NCBI RefSeq assembly: GCF_000196455.1
Contig: NC_014614.1
Coordinates: 2,437,001-2,501,000 of the forward strand
Direction: 5' to 3'
DNA: 64,000 nucleotides
Origin: Acetoanaerobium sticklandii
GTDB lineage: Bacteria; Bacillota; Clostridia; Peptostreptococcales; Filifactoraceae
Both the position numbers and the translations under genes were made by a program. Shown one piece after another: positions 1-7,897 of this stretch (the stretch's first letter is position 1; each line of letters starts with the position of its first letter). The notes below the pieces were generated by a model that saw only the letters and a list, made by a program, of their open reading frames with translations, did no database searches and was not told the DNA's origin.

Positions 1-1
1 G

Positions 2-226
2 CTCGTAAAAGAGTTTCTAAATGTTGCAACCCAAAATTCTCATCAATTCCAAAATCAGAATTTTTTAGATAGAAGAGGTCGTCATAGAAATTACTCTATA
101 GTAAAAACTGTAGATAGAGAGCTCGATACTCTAACTAGAGAATTTATTAATGGTCAGATAGACCATATGGGAGTCCTAAAAAAAATCGACGATATCAGAG
201 GAATGCTATTAGATATTATGATGTAA
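2..226 (+). CDS. C-terminal part of an unidentified protein (5' end outside window)
   Basis: An open frame enters from the left edge and runs 74 codons to a TAA at 224-226. The visible tail is hydrophilic and charged, with an Arg/His-rich patch (LDRRGRHRNYS) followed by a helical, acidic segment ending in LLDIMM. I do not recognise the family. It is followed 55 bases later by a good Rho-independent terminator whose T-run lies on the plus strand, which supports a real gene ending here. It converges on degV. No function can be proposed from this fragment. Confidence 0.55.
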   Translation, partial: LVKEFLNVATQNSHQFQNQNFLDRRGRHRNYSIVKTVDRELDTLTREFINGQIDHMGVLKKIDDIRGMLLDIMM

Positions 227-280
227 CCATTCTAAACCATATTATTAACTTCATATCTATTTATAGAATTATATAATTCA

Positions 281-325
281 AGCCATCTATAAGAGGACGC
301 TCCTCAATATAAATGGCTTTTTATT
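281..325 (+). terminator. Rho-independent terminator of the left-edge gene
   Basis: The arms AGCCATcTATAagAGGA and TCCTCaaTATAaATGGCT pair around a CGC loop and are followed by TTTTTATTTT on the plus strand. It lies between the plus-strand partial gene and the converging degV, and may slow transcription from both sides. Confidence 0.8.
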
Positions 326-1189
326 TTATCTCATTTTTTCTTTTGTATAATAGGCTATCCCTATAGCTCCTGGGCCTACATGAAGCCCTATAACTGGGCC
401 TATATCGTGAATAGCTATGGTTTTAATAGGAAGAATTTCTTTTAACTTTTCTGCTACTAGCTTTGCTTCATCTATGCAGTTTATATGATGAACCACTAGT
501 TCCTCAAGCCCTCCAAAGTCTTTGGCATCCTCAAGGATTTTTTCAATCATCTGAGTTACAGCTTTTTGCTTTGTCCTCACTTTTTTGTATATGCTAGTTA
601 TTCCATCTTCTACGGTTAAGATTGGAATGATTTTAAGAAGGTTGCCAAGTATAGCTCCAGCTCTTCCTATCCTTCCACCTTTTTCTAAATACACCAGATT
701 ATCAGGTATGAATAAAAATCTGCTTCTGTCTATATTGTCTTTGGCTTTTTCTACTATTTTATCTAAAGAAAGCCCCTCTATAGCTGCCTTTGCCGCAGCA
801 AGCACTGCAAATCCCAGCTGCATACAGTTTGATTTAGAATCTACTACCTCTATTTCTGCATCAGGAAGCTTTTCTAATACCATGTTTTTTGCCATAAGTG
901 CACTTTGGTAGGTTCCACTCATATCCGATGAAAGAAAAACTCCAACTGCACTATCTCCACTAGAAACTATATCATAGAAAGCCTTTACTAGCTCTCCTAT
1001 AGGTGGCTGAGAGGATTTAGGTATCCCTTTTTTATCCATGAGATTGTAAAAGTCCTCATTTGAAATTTCGGTTTCTCTATAGCTTTCATCTCCAAAATCA
1101 ACACTTAGAGACACCTGATTAATGTTGTATTTTTCAAGGAGCTGCTTTCCCATATAGCTGGTACTGTCAGCGATAACTCTAGTACCCAT
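326..1189 (-). CDS. DegV family fatty-acid-binding protein
   Basis: A 287-residue protein of the usual DegV length (about 280). It has the family start (RVIADSTSYM), the YLEKGGRIGRAGA loop near residues 166-178 and the C-terminal HVGPGAIGIAY segment near residues 269-279. DegV/FakB proteins bind a fatty acid and present it to the kinase FakA for incorporation into phospholipid. The ATG start is preceded by GAGGAGG. It is the last gene of the minus-strand run secA-prfB-degV, 36 bases after prfB. No fakA is visible, so which lipid it serves is unknown; many clostridia carry several DegV paralogues. Confidence 0.9.
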   Translation of the reverse strand: MGTRVIADSTSYMGKQLLEKYNINQVSLSVDFGDESYRETEISNEDFYNLMDKKGIPKSSQPPIGELVKAFYDIVSSGDSAVGVFLSSDMSGTYQSALMAKNMVLEKLPDAEIEVVDSKSNCMQLGFAVLAAAKAAIEGLSLDKIVEKAKDNIDRSRFLFIPDNLVYLEKGGRIGRAGAILGNLLKIIPILTVEDGITSIYKKVRTKQKAVTQMIEKILEDAKDFGGLEELVVHHINCIDEAKLVAEKLKEILPIKTIAIHDIGPVIGLHVGPGAIGIAYYTKEKMR

Positions 1190-1225
1190 GCATTTTCCTC
1201 CTCATATGTTACAATTCATCTGTCT

Positions 1226-2333
1226 TTAGCTAGGCTTAACTTGGTTTTCTTTAAGATAAGCATTGATAAAAGGCATTATATTTCCATCCATTACTGATTG
1301 TACGTGTCCTATCTCAGTATTGGTTCTATGATCCTTTACCATAGTATAGGGCTGAAATACATAGGATCTAATCTGAGAACCCCAGCTTATCTGTGAATAT
1401 TCACCTTGAAGGTCCTCTATTTTATCCTTATGCTCTAGCTCCTTTAACTCTATGAGCTTTGCCATGAGCATTTTCATTGCTGTTTCTTTGTTTGAATGCT
1501 GAGAGCGCTGGTTCTGGCATTGCACCACTATTCCTGTAGGAAGGTGGGTGATACGTATAGCAGATTCTGTTTTGTTGACATGCTGACCACCAGCTCCAGA
1601 CGCTCTATACGTATCTATTTTCAAATCAGCTGGATTAATATCAATTTCTATGCTGTCATCTAGCTCTGGAATTACGTCCACAGATGCAAAAGAGGTGTGA
1701 CGCTTGCCAGAGGTGTCAAAAGGAGAAATTCTCACAATCCTATGAACTCCCTTTTCACTTTTCAGATAACCATAGGCATTAGCACCTTCGATTTTTAGAG
1801 TAACGCTTTTTATTCCTGCCTCTGGATCTGCTATCATATCTAGCTCAATTACTCTAAATCCCATACTCTGAGCAAATCTGTCGTACATTCTAAGTAGCAT
1901 TTTAGTCCAGTCCTGAGCATCAAGCCCTCCAGAACCTGCATGTATGGATACTATTGCATTGTTCATATCATACTGCCCACTGAGCAGGGTTGCTATCTTA
2001 AGCTCATCTATTTTTTCTTCTAGAGAGTTAAGGGCGCTGTGAAGTTCTTTTTCTAAGCTTGCATCCTCATCAGCCAGCTCAAAGAGGACAAAAGCATCCT
2101 CTAGCTCTGACTCCAAAGAAGCAAACTGCTCTAGTTTATCTTCTATCACTTTATTTTTTTGCATGGTCTGCTGAGCTTTTTCTACCTCGTTCCAAAACTC
2201 TGGCTCGCTCATTTCTTTATCTATTTCCTGCTTGTGAAGGGCTAATCCTGGTATGTCAAAGAGAAACCCTCAATTCTTCAATAGATTTGGACATATTGTC
2301 CAGACGTTCTCTATGTTCCTGGATATTTAGCAA
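1226..2333 (-). CDS. prfB: Peptide chain release factor 2, with programmed +1 frameshift
   Basis: RF2 recognises UGA and UAA stop codons and triggers peptide release. The SPF anticodon-like tripeptide is seen in RISPFDTSGKRH and the catalytic GGQ in GAGGQHVNKTES. The obvious open frame begins at 2212, but the true gene starts upstream at a TTG (2331-2333) directly after the secA stop. It reads 25 codons (LLNIQEHRERLDN...ELRVSL), meets an in-frame TGA at 2256-2258 in CTT TGA C, and must shift +1 to continue as DIPGLALHKQEID. The full product is about 368 residues, as in other RF2 proteins. The secA tail holds an AGGA/AGGG element usable as a ribosome binding site, so the two genes are likely translationally coupled. 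Confidence 0.95.
2255..2275 (-). promoter_or_regulatory. RF2 autoregulatory +1 frameshift site
   Basis: On the minus strand the message reads TTGAGGGTTTCTCTTTGAC. It contains a Shine-Dalgarno-like GAGGG, the slippery CTT and a TGA at codon 26, the same codon position as in E. coli prfB. Low RF2 makes the ribosome pause at TGA and slip forward. This is a well-established feedback loop, inferred here from sequence alone. Confidence 0.92.
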
Positions 2334-5027
2334 CTAAACCCTATCCTTTCCGCAGCATTTTTTGTATTTTTTGCCACTTCCACATGGACATAAATCATTT
2401 CTGCCCACTACCTTGTCTGTTTTAATTTGCTTTGGCCCTTCTTCTTCAGTCTCAGAGCCACCTTTTTGCTCAAGCTTATCCATATCTACCATTTGCTTAC
2501 GCTCTATAGTCTGAGCCTCGATTCTCACTTGGAAGCCGTAGATATAGTTTAATGTCTCTTCCTGGATAGACTGAATCATTTCATCAAACATATCAAAGCC
2601 TTCAATTTGGTAAGCTCTTACTGGGTCTTCCTGTCCTATCGCTCTTAGCCCTATACCTTGTCTTAGCTGATCCATAGCATCTATATGATCCATCCACTTA
2701 GAATCTACTACCTGAAGCAGAATAATACGCTCAAGCTCACGCATACGCTCTTCGCCTACTAATTTTTCTTTTTCATCATATAGTCTAAGCGCTTCATTTT
2801 TAATTATTTCCTTTAAGCCATCTTTAGTTAAATCTTCAACATTGCCTACTTCGACTTTTTTGTCTGGATGGAAGATGTTTACAAATCTTTCTTCTAGTGC
2901 TTTTAAATCCCATGATTCTGGATACGAACCTTCTGGAATGTAATAGCTTAACACCTTGTCGATAGTTTTATCTATCATGTCTAAGATTTCCGAATGAACA
3001 TCTTCACCTTCAAGTACATTTCTTCTTTCCTTGTAGATGATTTCTCTTTGCTTGTTCATAACATCGTCATACTGAAGTACGTGCTTACGTATAGAGAAGT
3101 TCTTGCCCTCTACTTTTTTCTGAGCTCCCTCTATAGATTTAGACAGCATCTTATGCTCGATAGGCATATCGTCGTCCATACCTATTTTTTCTACCATAGC
3201 CATGAGTCTATCACTGCCAAATAGTCTCATCAGCTCATCTTCTAGAGATATGAAGAATCTAGATGTACCAGGGTCTCCTTGTCTTCCTGCACGACCTCTT
3301 AATTGGTTATCTATACGTCTTGACTCATGACGCTCAGTACCTATGATACAAAGTCCTCCAGCTTGTCTTACCTTATCTTGCTCTTCCTTTAATTCTTCCT
3401 TCTTTTCTTCTAGGATTGAATGGTATTTTTCTCTCGCTTCTCTTATTTCTTCATCCTCAGTATAGCCAAATCCGCTAGCTTGAGTGATGATTTCATCTGC
3501 ATAGCCTAGTCTTTTCATTTCTTTTACTGTCATAAACTCAGGGTTACCACCTAGGATGATGTCAGTACCTCTACCAGCCATGTTTGTAGCTATAGTAACC
3601 TGCTCAAAACGACCTGCTTGTGCTACTATTTCTGCCTCTTTTTCGTGGTTCTTTGCATTAAGAACCTCGTGACGAATACCACGTTTTTTAAGCATATCAG
3701 ATAACATCTCTGAATCTTCTATTGAAATAGTACCAACTAGTATAGGTTGTCCATTTTTATGTCTTTCTTCTATTTCATCAACTGCAAACTTATATTTAGC
3801 TGCCTCAGTTTTGTATACTACATCGTCCATATCATCACGGACAACTGGCTTATTAGTAGGAATTTGAACAACGTCCATTCTGTAAATAGACTTAAATTCC
3901 TCTTCCTCAGTTTTTGCAGTACCAGTCATACCAGAAAGTTTTTTGTACATTCTGAAGTAATTCTGGAAAGTTATAGTTGCAAGAGTTTTTGATTCTCTTT
4001 GAACCTTTAGCCCTTCTTTAGCCTCTATAGCTTGATGAAGGCCTTCTGAATATCTACGTCCAAACATAAGACGTCCAGTAAATTCATCTACTATGATAAT
4101 TTCTCCGTCTTTTACTACGTAATCAACATCTCTTTTCATCATAGTGTGAGCTCTTAGAGCCTGATTGATATGGTGATAGGTTTCCATATTTGCTATATCT
4201 GTTATATTTTCAACTGCAAAGAATTTCTCTGCTTTTTCTACACCTGATTCATTAAGTGCAACTGAATTTCCTTTTTCATCTATAATATAATCTGTTTCAT
4301 TTCTTAGCATGCGAATAAAGCTATCTGCCATAGTGTAAAGTGCAGTAGATTTATCTCCCTGACCAGAAATGATAAGAGGAGTTCTTGCCTCATCCACTAG
4401 TATAGAGTCGACCTCATCGACGATAGCGTAATTAAGAGGTCTTTGAACCATTTGAGATTTGTAAATTACCATGTTATCTCTTAGGTAGTCAAATCCAAAC
4501 TCGTTGTTTGTTCCGTAAGTTATATCTGCATTGTATGCATTTCTTCTTTGGTCTGGAGTGATTCCATGAAGTATAACCCCAGTAGTAAGCCCTAGGAAGT
4601 TATAAAGCTTGCTCATCCACTCCATATCTCTTTTTGCAAGGTAGTCGTTTACTGTTACTACATGTACTCCCTCTTTTGAAAGAGCATTAAGATATACAGG
4701 AAGAGTCGCAACTAGGGTTTTACCTTCTCCAGTTCTCATCTCAGCTATACGTCCTTGATGAAGAACCATACCACCCATAAGCTGTACATCGTAGTGTCTC
4801 ATACCTAGTACACGCTTTGATGCTTCTCTAGCAACTGCAAAAGCCTCTGGAAGAAGCTGATCTAGTGTCTCACCATTTTCATATCTTTTCATAAATTCCT
4901 GAGTTTTGCCTGTAAGCTCTGCATCAGTAAGCTTAACTATGCTATCTTCTAATGAGTTTATGATATCTACTGATTTTTGTAAGGCCTTAATTTCTTTTTT
5001 GGTTAGATAATTATCAAAAAATCCCAA
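2334..5027 (-). CDS. secA: Preprotein translocase ATPase SecA
   Basis: SecA drives secretory proteins through SecYEG using ATP. The 897-residue protein shows the Walker A region MRTGEGKTLVATLP near residues 97-110, the DEVD box in AIVDEVDSILVDEART near 201-216, the second nucleotide-binding part TNMAGRGTDI, and a C-terminal zinc-binding SEC-C motif CPCGSGKKYKKCCGK. The start is TTG at 5025-5027 (MGFFDNYLTKK), with AGAGG eight bases upstream. A promoter is visible at 5113-5140. The stop codon abuts the prfB TTG start. Length and motifs are typical; nothing is missing. Confidence 0.97.
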   Translation of the reverse strand: MGFFDNYLTKKEIKALQKSVDIINSLEDSIVKLTDAELTGKTQEFMKRYENGETLDQLLPEAFAVAREASKRVLGMRHYDVQLMGGMVLHQGRIAEMRTGEGKTLVATLPVYLNALSKEGVHVVTVNDYLAKRDMEWMSKLYNFLGLTTGVILHGITPDQRRNAYNADITYGTNNEFGFDYLRDNMVIYKSQMVQRPLNYAIVDEVDSILVDEARTPLIISGQGDKSTALYTMADSFIRMLRNETDYIIDEKGNSVALNESGVEKAEKFFAVENITDIANMETYHHINQALRAHTMMKRDVDYVVKDGEIIIVDEFTGRLMFGRRYSEGLHQAIEAKEGLKVQRESKTLATITFQNYFRMYKKLSGMTGTAKTEEEEFKSIYRMDVVQIPTNKPVVRDDMDDVVYKTEAAKYKFAVDEIEERHKNGQPILVGTISIEDSEMLSDMLKKRGIRHEVLNAKNHEKEAEIVAQAGRFEQVTIATNMAGRGTDIILGGNPEFMTVKEMKRLGYADEIITQASGFGYTEDEEIREAREKYHSILEEKKEELKEEQDKVRQAGGLCIIGTERHESRRIDNQLRGRAGRQGDPGTSRFFISLEDELMRLFGSDRLMAMVEKIGMDDDMPIEHKMLSKSIEGAQKKVEGKNFSIRKHVLQYDDVMNKQREIIYKERRNVLEGEDVHSEILDMIDKTIDKVLSYYIPEGSYPESWDLKALEERFVNIFHPDKKVEVGNVEDLTKDGLKEIIKNEALRLYDEKEKLVGEERMRELERIILLQVVDSKWMDHIDAMDQLRQGIGLRAIGQEDPVRAYQIEGFDMFDEMIQSIQEETLNYIYGFQVRIEAQTIERKQMVDMDKLEQKGGSETEEEGPKQIKTDKVVGRNDLCPCGSGKKYKKCCGKDRV

Positions 5028-5112
5028 GTAAAATACCTCTTTTCTTAATCTTTTTTACATTACATATTCATACTATTTCAATCTAAAATCACTGTCTAAT
5101 TCGCTACATTTT

Positions 5113-5140
5113 AGTATATCACATAAAATAATTTTGTGAA
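5113..5140 (-). promoter_or_regulatory. Sigma-A-type promoter of secA-prfB-degV
   Basis: On the minus strand a -35 TTCACA and a -10 TATACT are separated by 16 bases. A TG one base before the -10 makes an extended -10. It sits about 85 bases upstream of the secA start and downstream of the hpf terminator. Confidence 0.6.
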
Positions 5141-5200
5141 ATCTATCATACAAAGTCTCCACAATCTTTACCATTTTGTAATATTTTCTAAATTTTTTCA

Positions 5201-5232
5201 CTAAAAAAGAGGAACTCTCGTTCCTCTTTTAG
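5201..5232 (-). terminator. Rho-independent terminator after hpf
   Basis: The minus strand reads AAAAGAGGAAC, loop GAGA, then GTTCCTCTTTTTT: an 11-base-pair stem followed by a T-run, 38 bases after the hpf stop. Confidence 0.88.
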
Positions 5233-5269
5233 TAAGCTCACCCTTTATATAAACCTTTTGGTTAATATT

Positions 5270-5806
5270 TTACTCTGGTTCCAAGATACCGTAGTTACCG
5301 TCTTTTCTCTTATAAATCACAGTAATGGCATCTGTTTCAGCACTTGTAAATACAAAGAAATTATGTCCAAGTAGCTCCATCTGAAGTATAGCTTCCTCCT
5401 CTGACATAGGTCTAAAACCAAATCTCTTTCTCTTTACAATCTTGCCGTGAAGTTCTTCTTCCTTCTCTTCTTCCCTAGGAATATAAGCTTCGATATTTTC
5501 AAATCTAATGGTATCGTTGCCTCTATCCATTAATTTTGTCTTATGCTTACGAATCTGTCTGCCTAATTTATCAACTACGATATCAGTCGCGTTATATAAA
5601 TCTGTATCAACAGCCTCTGCTCTCATAACAGTTTTTCCTACAGGTAGCGTTACCTCAATTTTGTGAAGGTTTCTAAATACACTAGCAGTTACTTTTGCTG
5701 TCACCTCTTCGTTAAAATACTTATCCAGTCTTGAGAGTTTTGTATCAATTGAATTTCTCATTGCCTCTGTAACATCGATTTGCTTGCCGCTTAGGATAAC
5801 TCTCAT
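5270..5806 (-). CDS. hpf: Long-form ribosome hibernation promoting factor
   Basis: The 178-residue protein has an N-terminal YfiA/HPF domain (residues 1 to about 100; LDKYFNEEVTAKV) that binds in the 30S decoding region, a charged linker, and a C-terminal dimerisation domain (KRFGFRPMSEEEAILQMELLGHNFFVF) that joins two ribosomes into 100S dimers. The frame is open eight codons further up, but I start at MRVILSG because AGGGAGAGG precedes it. It stands alone between the V-ATPase operon and secA. A long inverted repeat lies just upstream at 5834-5880. This family is also called RaiA, which is of interest given the candidate raiA-motif RNA near 15 kb. Confidence 0.93.
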   Translation of the reverse strand: MRVILSGKQIDVTEAMRNSIDTKLSRLDKYFNEEVTAKVTASVFRNLHKIEVTLPVGKTVMRAEAVDTDLYNATDIVVDKLGRQIRKHKTKLMDRGNDTIRFENIEAYIPREEEKEEELHGKIVKRKRFGFRPMSEEEAILQMELLGHNFFVFTSAETDAITVIYKRKDGNYGILEPE

Positions 5807-5833
5807 AAAAGCCTCTCCCTTCAATTGCATATA

Positions 5834-5880
5834 CTAACCAGTAAGTGCGTTAAGTTTACGTTAAATATTTTACTGGTTAG
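5834..5880. repeat. Perfect 11-bp inverted repeat upstream of hpf
   Basis: CTAACCAGTAA (5834-5844) and TTACTGGTTAG (5870-5880) are exact reverse complements separated by 25 bases, which themselves contain two GTTAA copies. There is no T-run on either side, so it does not look like a terminator. It lies in the 100 bases between the last ATPase gene and hpf, where an operator or a leader RNA structure for hpf would sit. Confidence 0.6.
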
Positions 5881-5906
5881 ATATTATTTACCACAAAATC
5901 GAAGGT

Positions 5907-6518
5907 TTAAAACCTATCTTTAACTTTTTTTAATCTAAAAAAATCTTCACGCTCTTTTTCCTCTAGTACATCTTGGATATATTTGACTGCTTCTTCATAT
6001 CGTGGAATCTGTATCTTATCCAGTGCATTAGCCCTTTTGCCGGTTTTTTTAATCTCCATCGCTATCTTATAAACGGCATTTTCTATCTCTGCTAATTCAT
6101 AAATTAAATATTTTATTTCTAGAAATTTTTTTGCCGCTATATCCATAGCAGGGTTCGTACGATAAAAGCTGTAGGTCGGATGATCTTCTTTTTTTTCATA
6201 CTCTACAGTAGGGACTTCTAATCCCATGATACTGCGGTACAAAATTTCAAAGGTCTCATCCTTTGGTATAGAAAGAGCAATCTCTTGCACATTATTGATT
6301 CCTATAGTCATATTTACGACCTGAAGAGCTCTATAACCTTCTTCAAACTTTTCCTCAACTAATTTTTGAATTTCATTTGCTTTTTCAACTAGCCCCATTA
6401 CTTCTCTAATAAGTACGGTTCTTTTTTTATCCAGCAAAGAAAAACCTTTTTTAGAAAAATCAAGGGCGTCCTTAGACTTCAATAAATTAGCTTTTGTAGG
6501 AGTAAATTCTTGTGACAT
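5907..6518 (-). CDS. ntpD: V/A-type ATPase subunit D (central rotor)
   Basis: Subunit D is the coiled-coil central shaft that turns inside the A3B3 head. The 203-residue protein starts with the family pattern TPTKANLLKSKDALDFSKKG, has long amphipathic helices at both ends and a basic C-terminus (RLKKVKDRF), as expected. The ATG lies 5 bases after the subunit B stop, with GGGAG upstream. It is the last gene of the operon; no terminator with a T-run is seen after it, so readthrough towards hpf is possible. Confidence 0.93.
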   Translation of the reverse strand: MSQEFTPTKANLLKSKDALDFSKKGFSLLDKKRTVLIREVMGLVEKANEIQKLVEEKFEEGYRALQVVNMTIGINNVQEIALSIPKDETFEILYRSIMGLEVPTVEYEKKEDHPTYSFYRTNPAMDIAAKKFLEIKYLIYELAEIENAVYKIAMEIKKTGKRANALDKIQIPRYEEAVKYIQDVLEEKEREDFFRLKKVKDRF

Positions 6519-6523
6519 TTACA

Positions 6524-7897
6524 TCAGCTCCCATAGTATTTATCTATGAATTCAGGTGAAATACGCTCTAATTCTTCTTTTGGCAGTACTCTTAGCACTT
6601 CCCAGGCTATATCTAGAGTCTCCTCAATACTTCTGCTTTCATCTACATCTTGAGTCAAGAATCTAGTTTCAAACTGCCTTCCAAATTCCATAAATTTCTG
6701 GTCTATATCAGAAAGATCTTCTTCTCCTATAATCTGAGAAAGGCTCCTTACTTCTTGCACTCTAGAATACGAAGAAAACAGCTGAGATGAAACCTCGTCG
6801 TGGTCAGCTCTTGTCATGCCTTCTCCTATACCATCCTTCATAAGACGTGAAAGCGAAGGTAAGATATTAATAGGCGGATAAATATTTTTCTGATATAAAT
6901 CCCTTGATAGCACTATCTGTCCTTCTGTTATATATCCAGAAAGGTCAGGTATCGGATGGGTTATATCGTCATTTGGCATAGTGAGTATCGGAAGAAGAGT
7001 AACAGAGCCCTTTGCTCCATCTAGCATTCCTGCACGCTCATAAAGCTGAGCGAGGTCACTATATAGATATCCAGGATAGCCCTTTCTACTAGGCACCTCT
7101 TCTCTAGCAGAGGATATCTCACGAAGTGCCTCTCCGTAGCTTGTCATATCAGTCATGATAACTAGAATATGCATGCCCTCTTCATAGGCTAAATATTCAG
7201 CCGCAGTAAGTGCACATCTAGGCGTAGTAATACGCTCAACTACAGGCTCGTCAGCCAGGTTCAAATACATTACAACTCTTTCTAGCACTCCCGAAGATTC
7301 AAAGCTCTTTCTAAAATAATCTGCATCATCGTGCTTTACACCCATAGCTGCAAATACTATAGCAAAGTTTTCTTCTTCTCCTCTTACCCTAGCCTGCCTT
7401 GCTATCTGAGCCGCAAGTTCGTTGTGTGGCATACCGTTTCCAGAAAATATAGGAAGCTTTTGTCCTCTTATAAGAGTCATAAGTGAATCAATGGCCGATA
7501 TTCCAGTTTCCAGATAGTTTCTAGGGTAACGTCTAGAAATCGGATTCATAGGTCTACCGTTTACATTGTGCTTTTTACTACTATATACCTGAGGTCCGTC
7601 ATCCACTGGCATCCCTATTCCATTAAAGGTTCTGCCTAGAATATCTTTTGATAGCGGAATTTCTAGGGGATGTCCTGTAAATCTTACCGAGGTGTTTTCT
7701 GTAGATATTCCTTGAGTGCCTTGAAATACCTGAGCTATGATAGCTTTTTCATCTACCATAACCACTTTGCCTTTTCTTTTATTCTTTCCATCTACTACTA
7801 TATCTATAATCTCACCGTAGGCTACATCCTCAGCTCCTGAAAGAGATATAAGCGAGCCTACCACAGTATCTAGCTTCAAATATTCCTTTGTATTCAT
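6524..7897 (-). CDS. ntpB: V/A-type ATPase subunit B (non-catalytic nucleotide-binding)
   Basis: The 457-residue subunit alternates with A in the soluble head and lacks a functional P-loop: the equivalent position reads FSGNGMPHNELAAQI instead of GxxxxGKT. Other family marks are NPISRRYPRNYLETGISAID and LPSLSRLMKDGIGEG. The start ATG follows the subunit A stop directly, and its GGAGGTGAT ribosome binding site lies inside the last codons of ntpA, so the two are translationally coupled in the equal ratio the head needs. Confidence 0.96.
   Translation of the reverse strand: MNTKEYLKLDTVVGSLISLSGAEDVAYGEIIDIVVDGKNKRKGKVVMVDEKAIIAQVFQGTQGISTENTSVRFTGHPLEIPLSKDILGRTFNGIGMPVDDGPQVYSSKKHNVNGRPMNPISRRYPRNYLETGISAIDSLMTLIRGQKLPIFSGNGMPHNELAAQIARQARVRGEEENFAIVFAAMGVKHDDADYFRKSFESSGVLERVVMYLNLADEPVVERITTPRCALTAAEYLAYEEGMHILVIMTDMTSYGEALREISSAREEVPSRKGYPGYLYSDLAQLYERAGMLDGAKGSVTLLPILTMPNDDITHPIPDLSGYITEGQIVLSRDLYQKNIYPPINILPSLSRLMKDGIGEGMTRADHDEVSSQLFSSYSRVQEVRSLSQIIGEEDLSDIDQKFMEFGRQFETRFLTQDVDESRSIEETLDIAWEVLRVLPKEELERISPEFIDKYYGS

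Noticed and set aside
2059..2337. 92-residue plus-strand frame over the prfB start
   Set aside because: It is antisense to the RF2 N-terminus and frameshift site, with no ribosome binding site.
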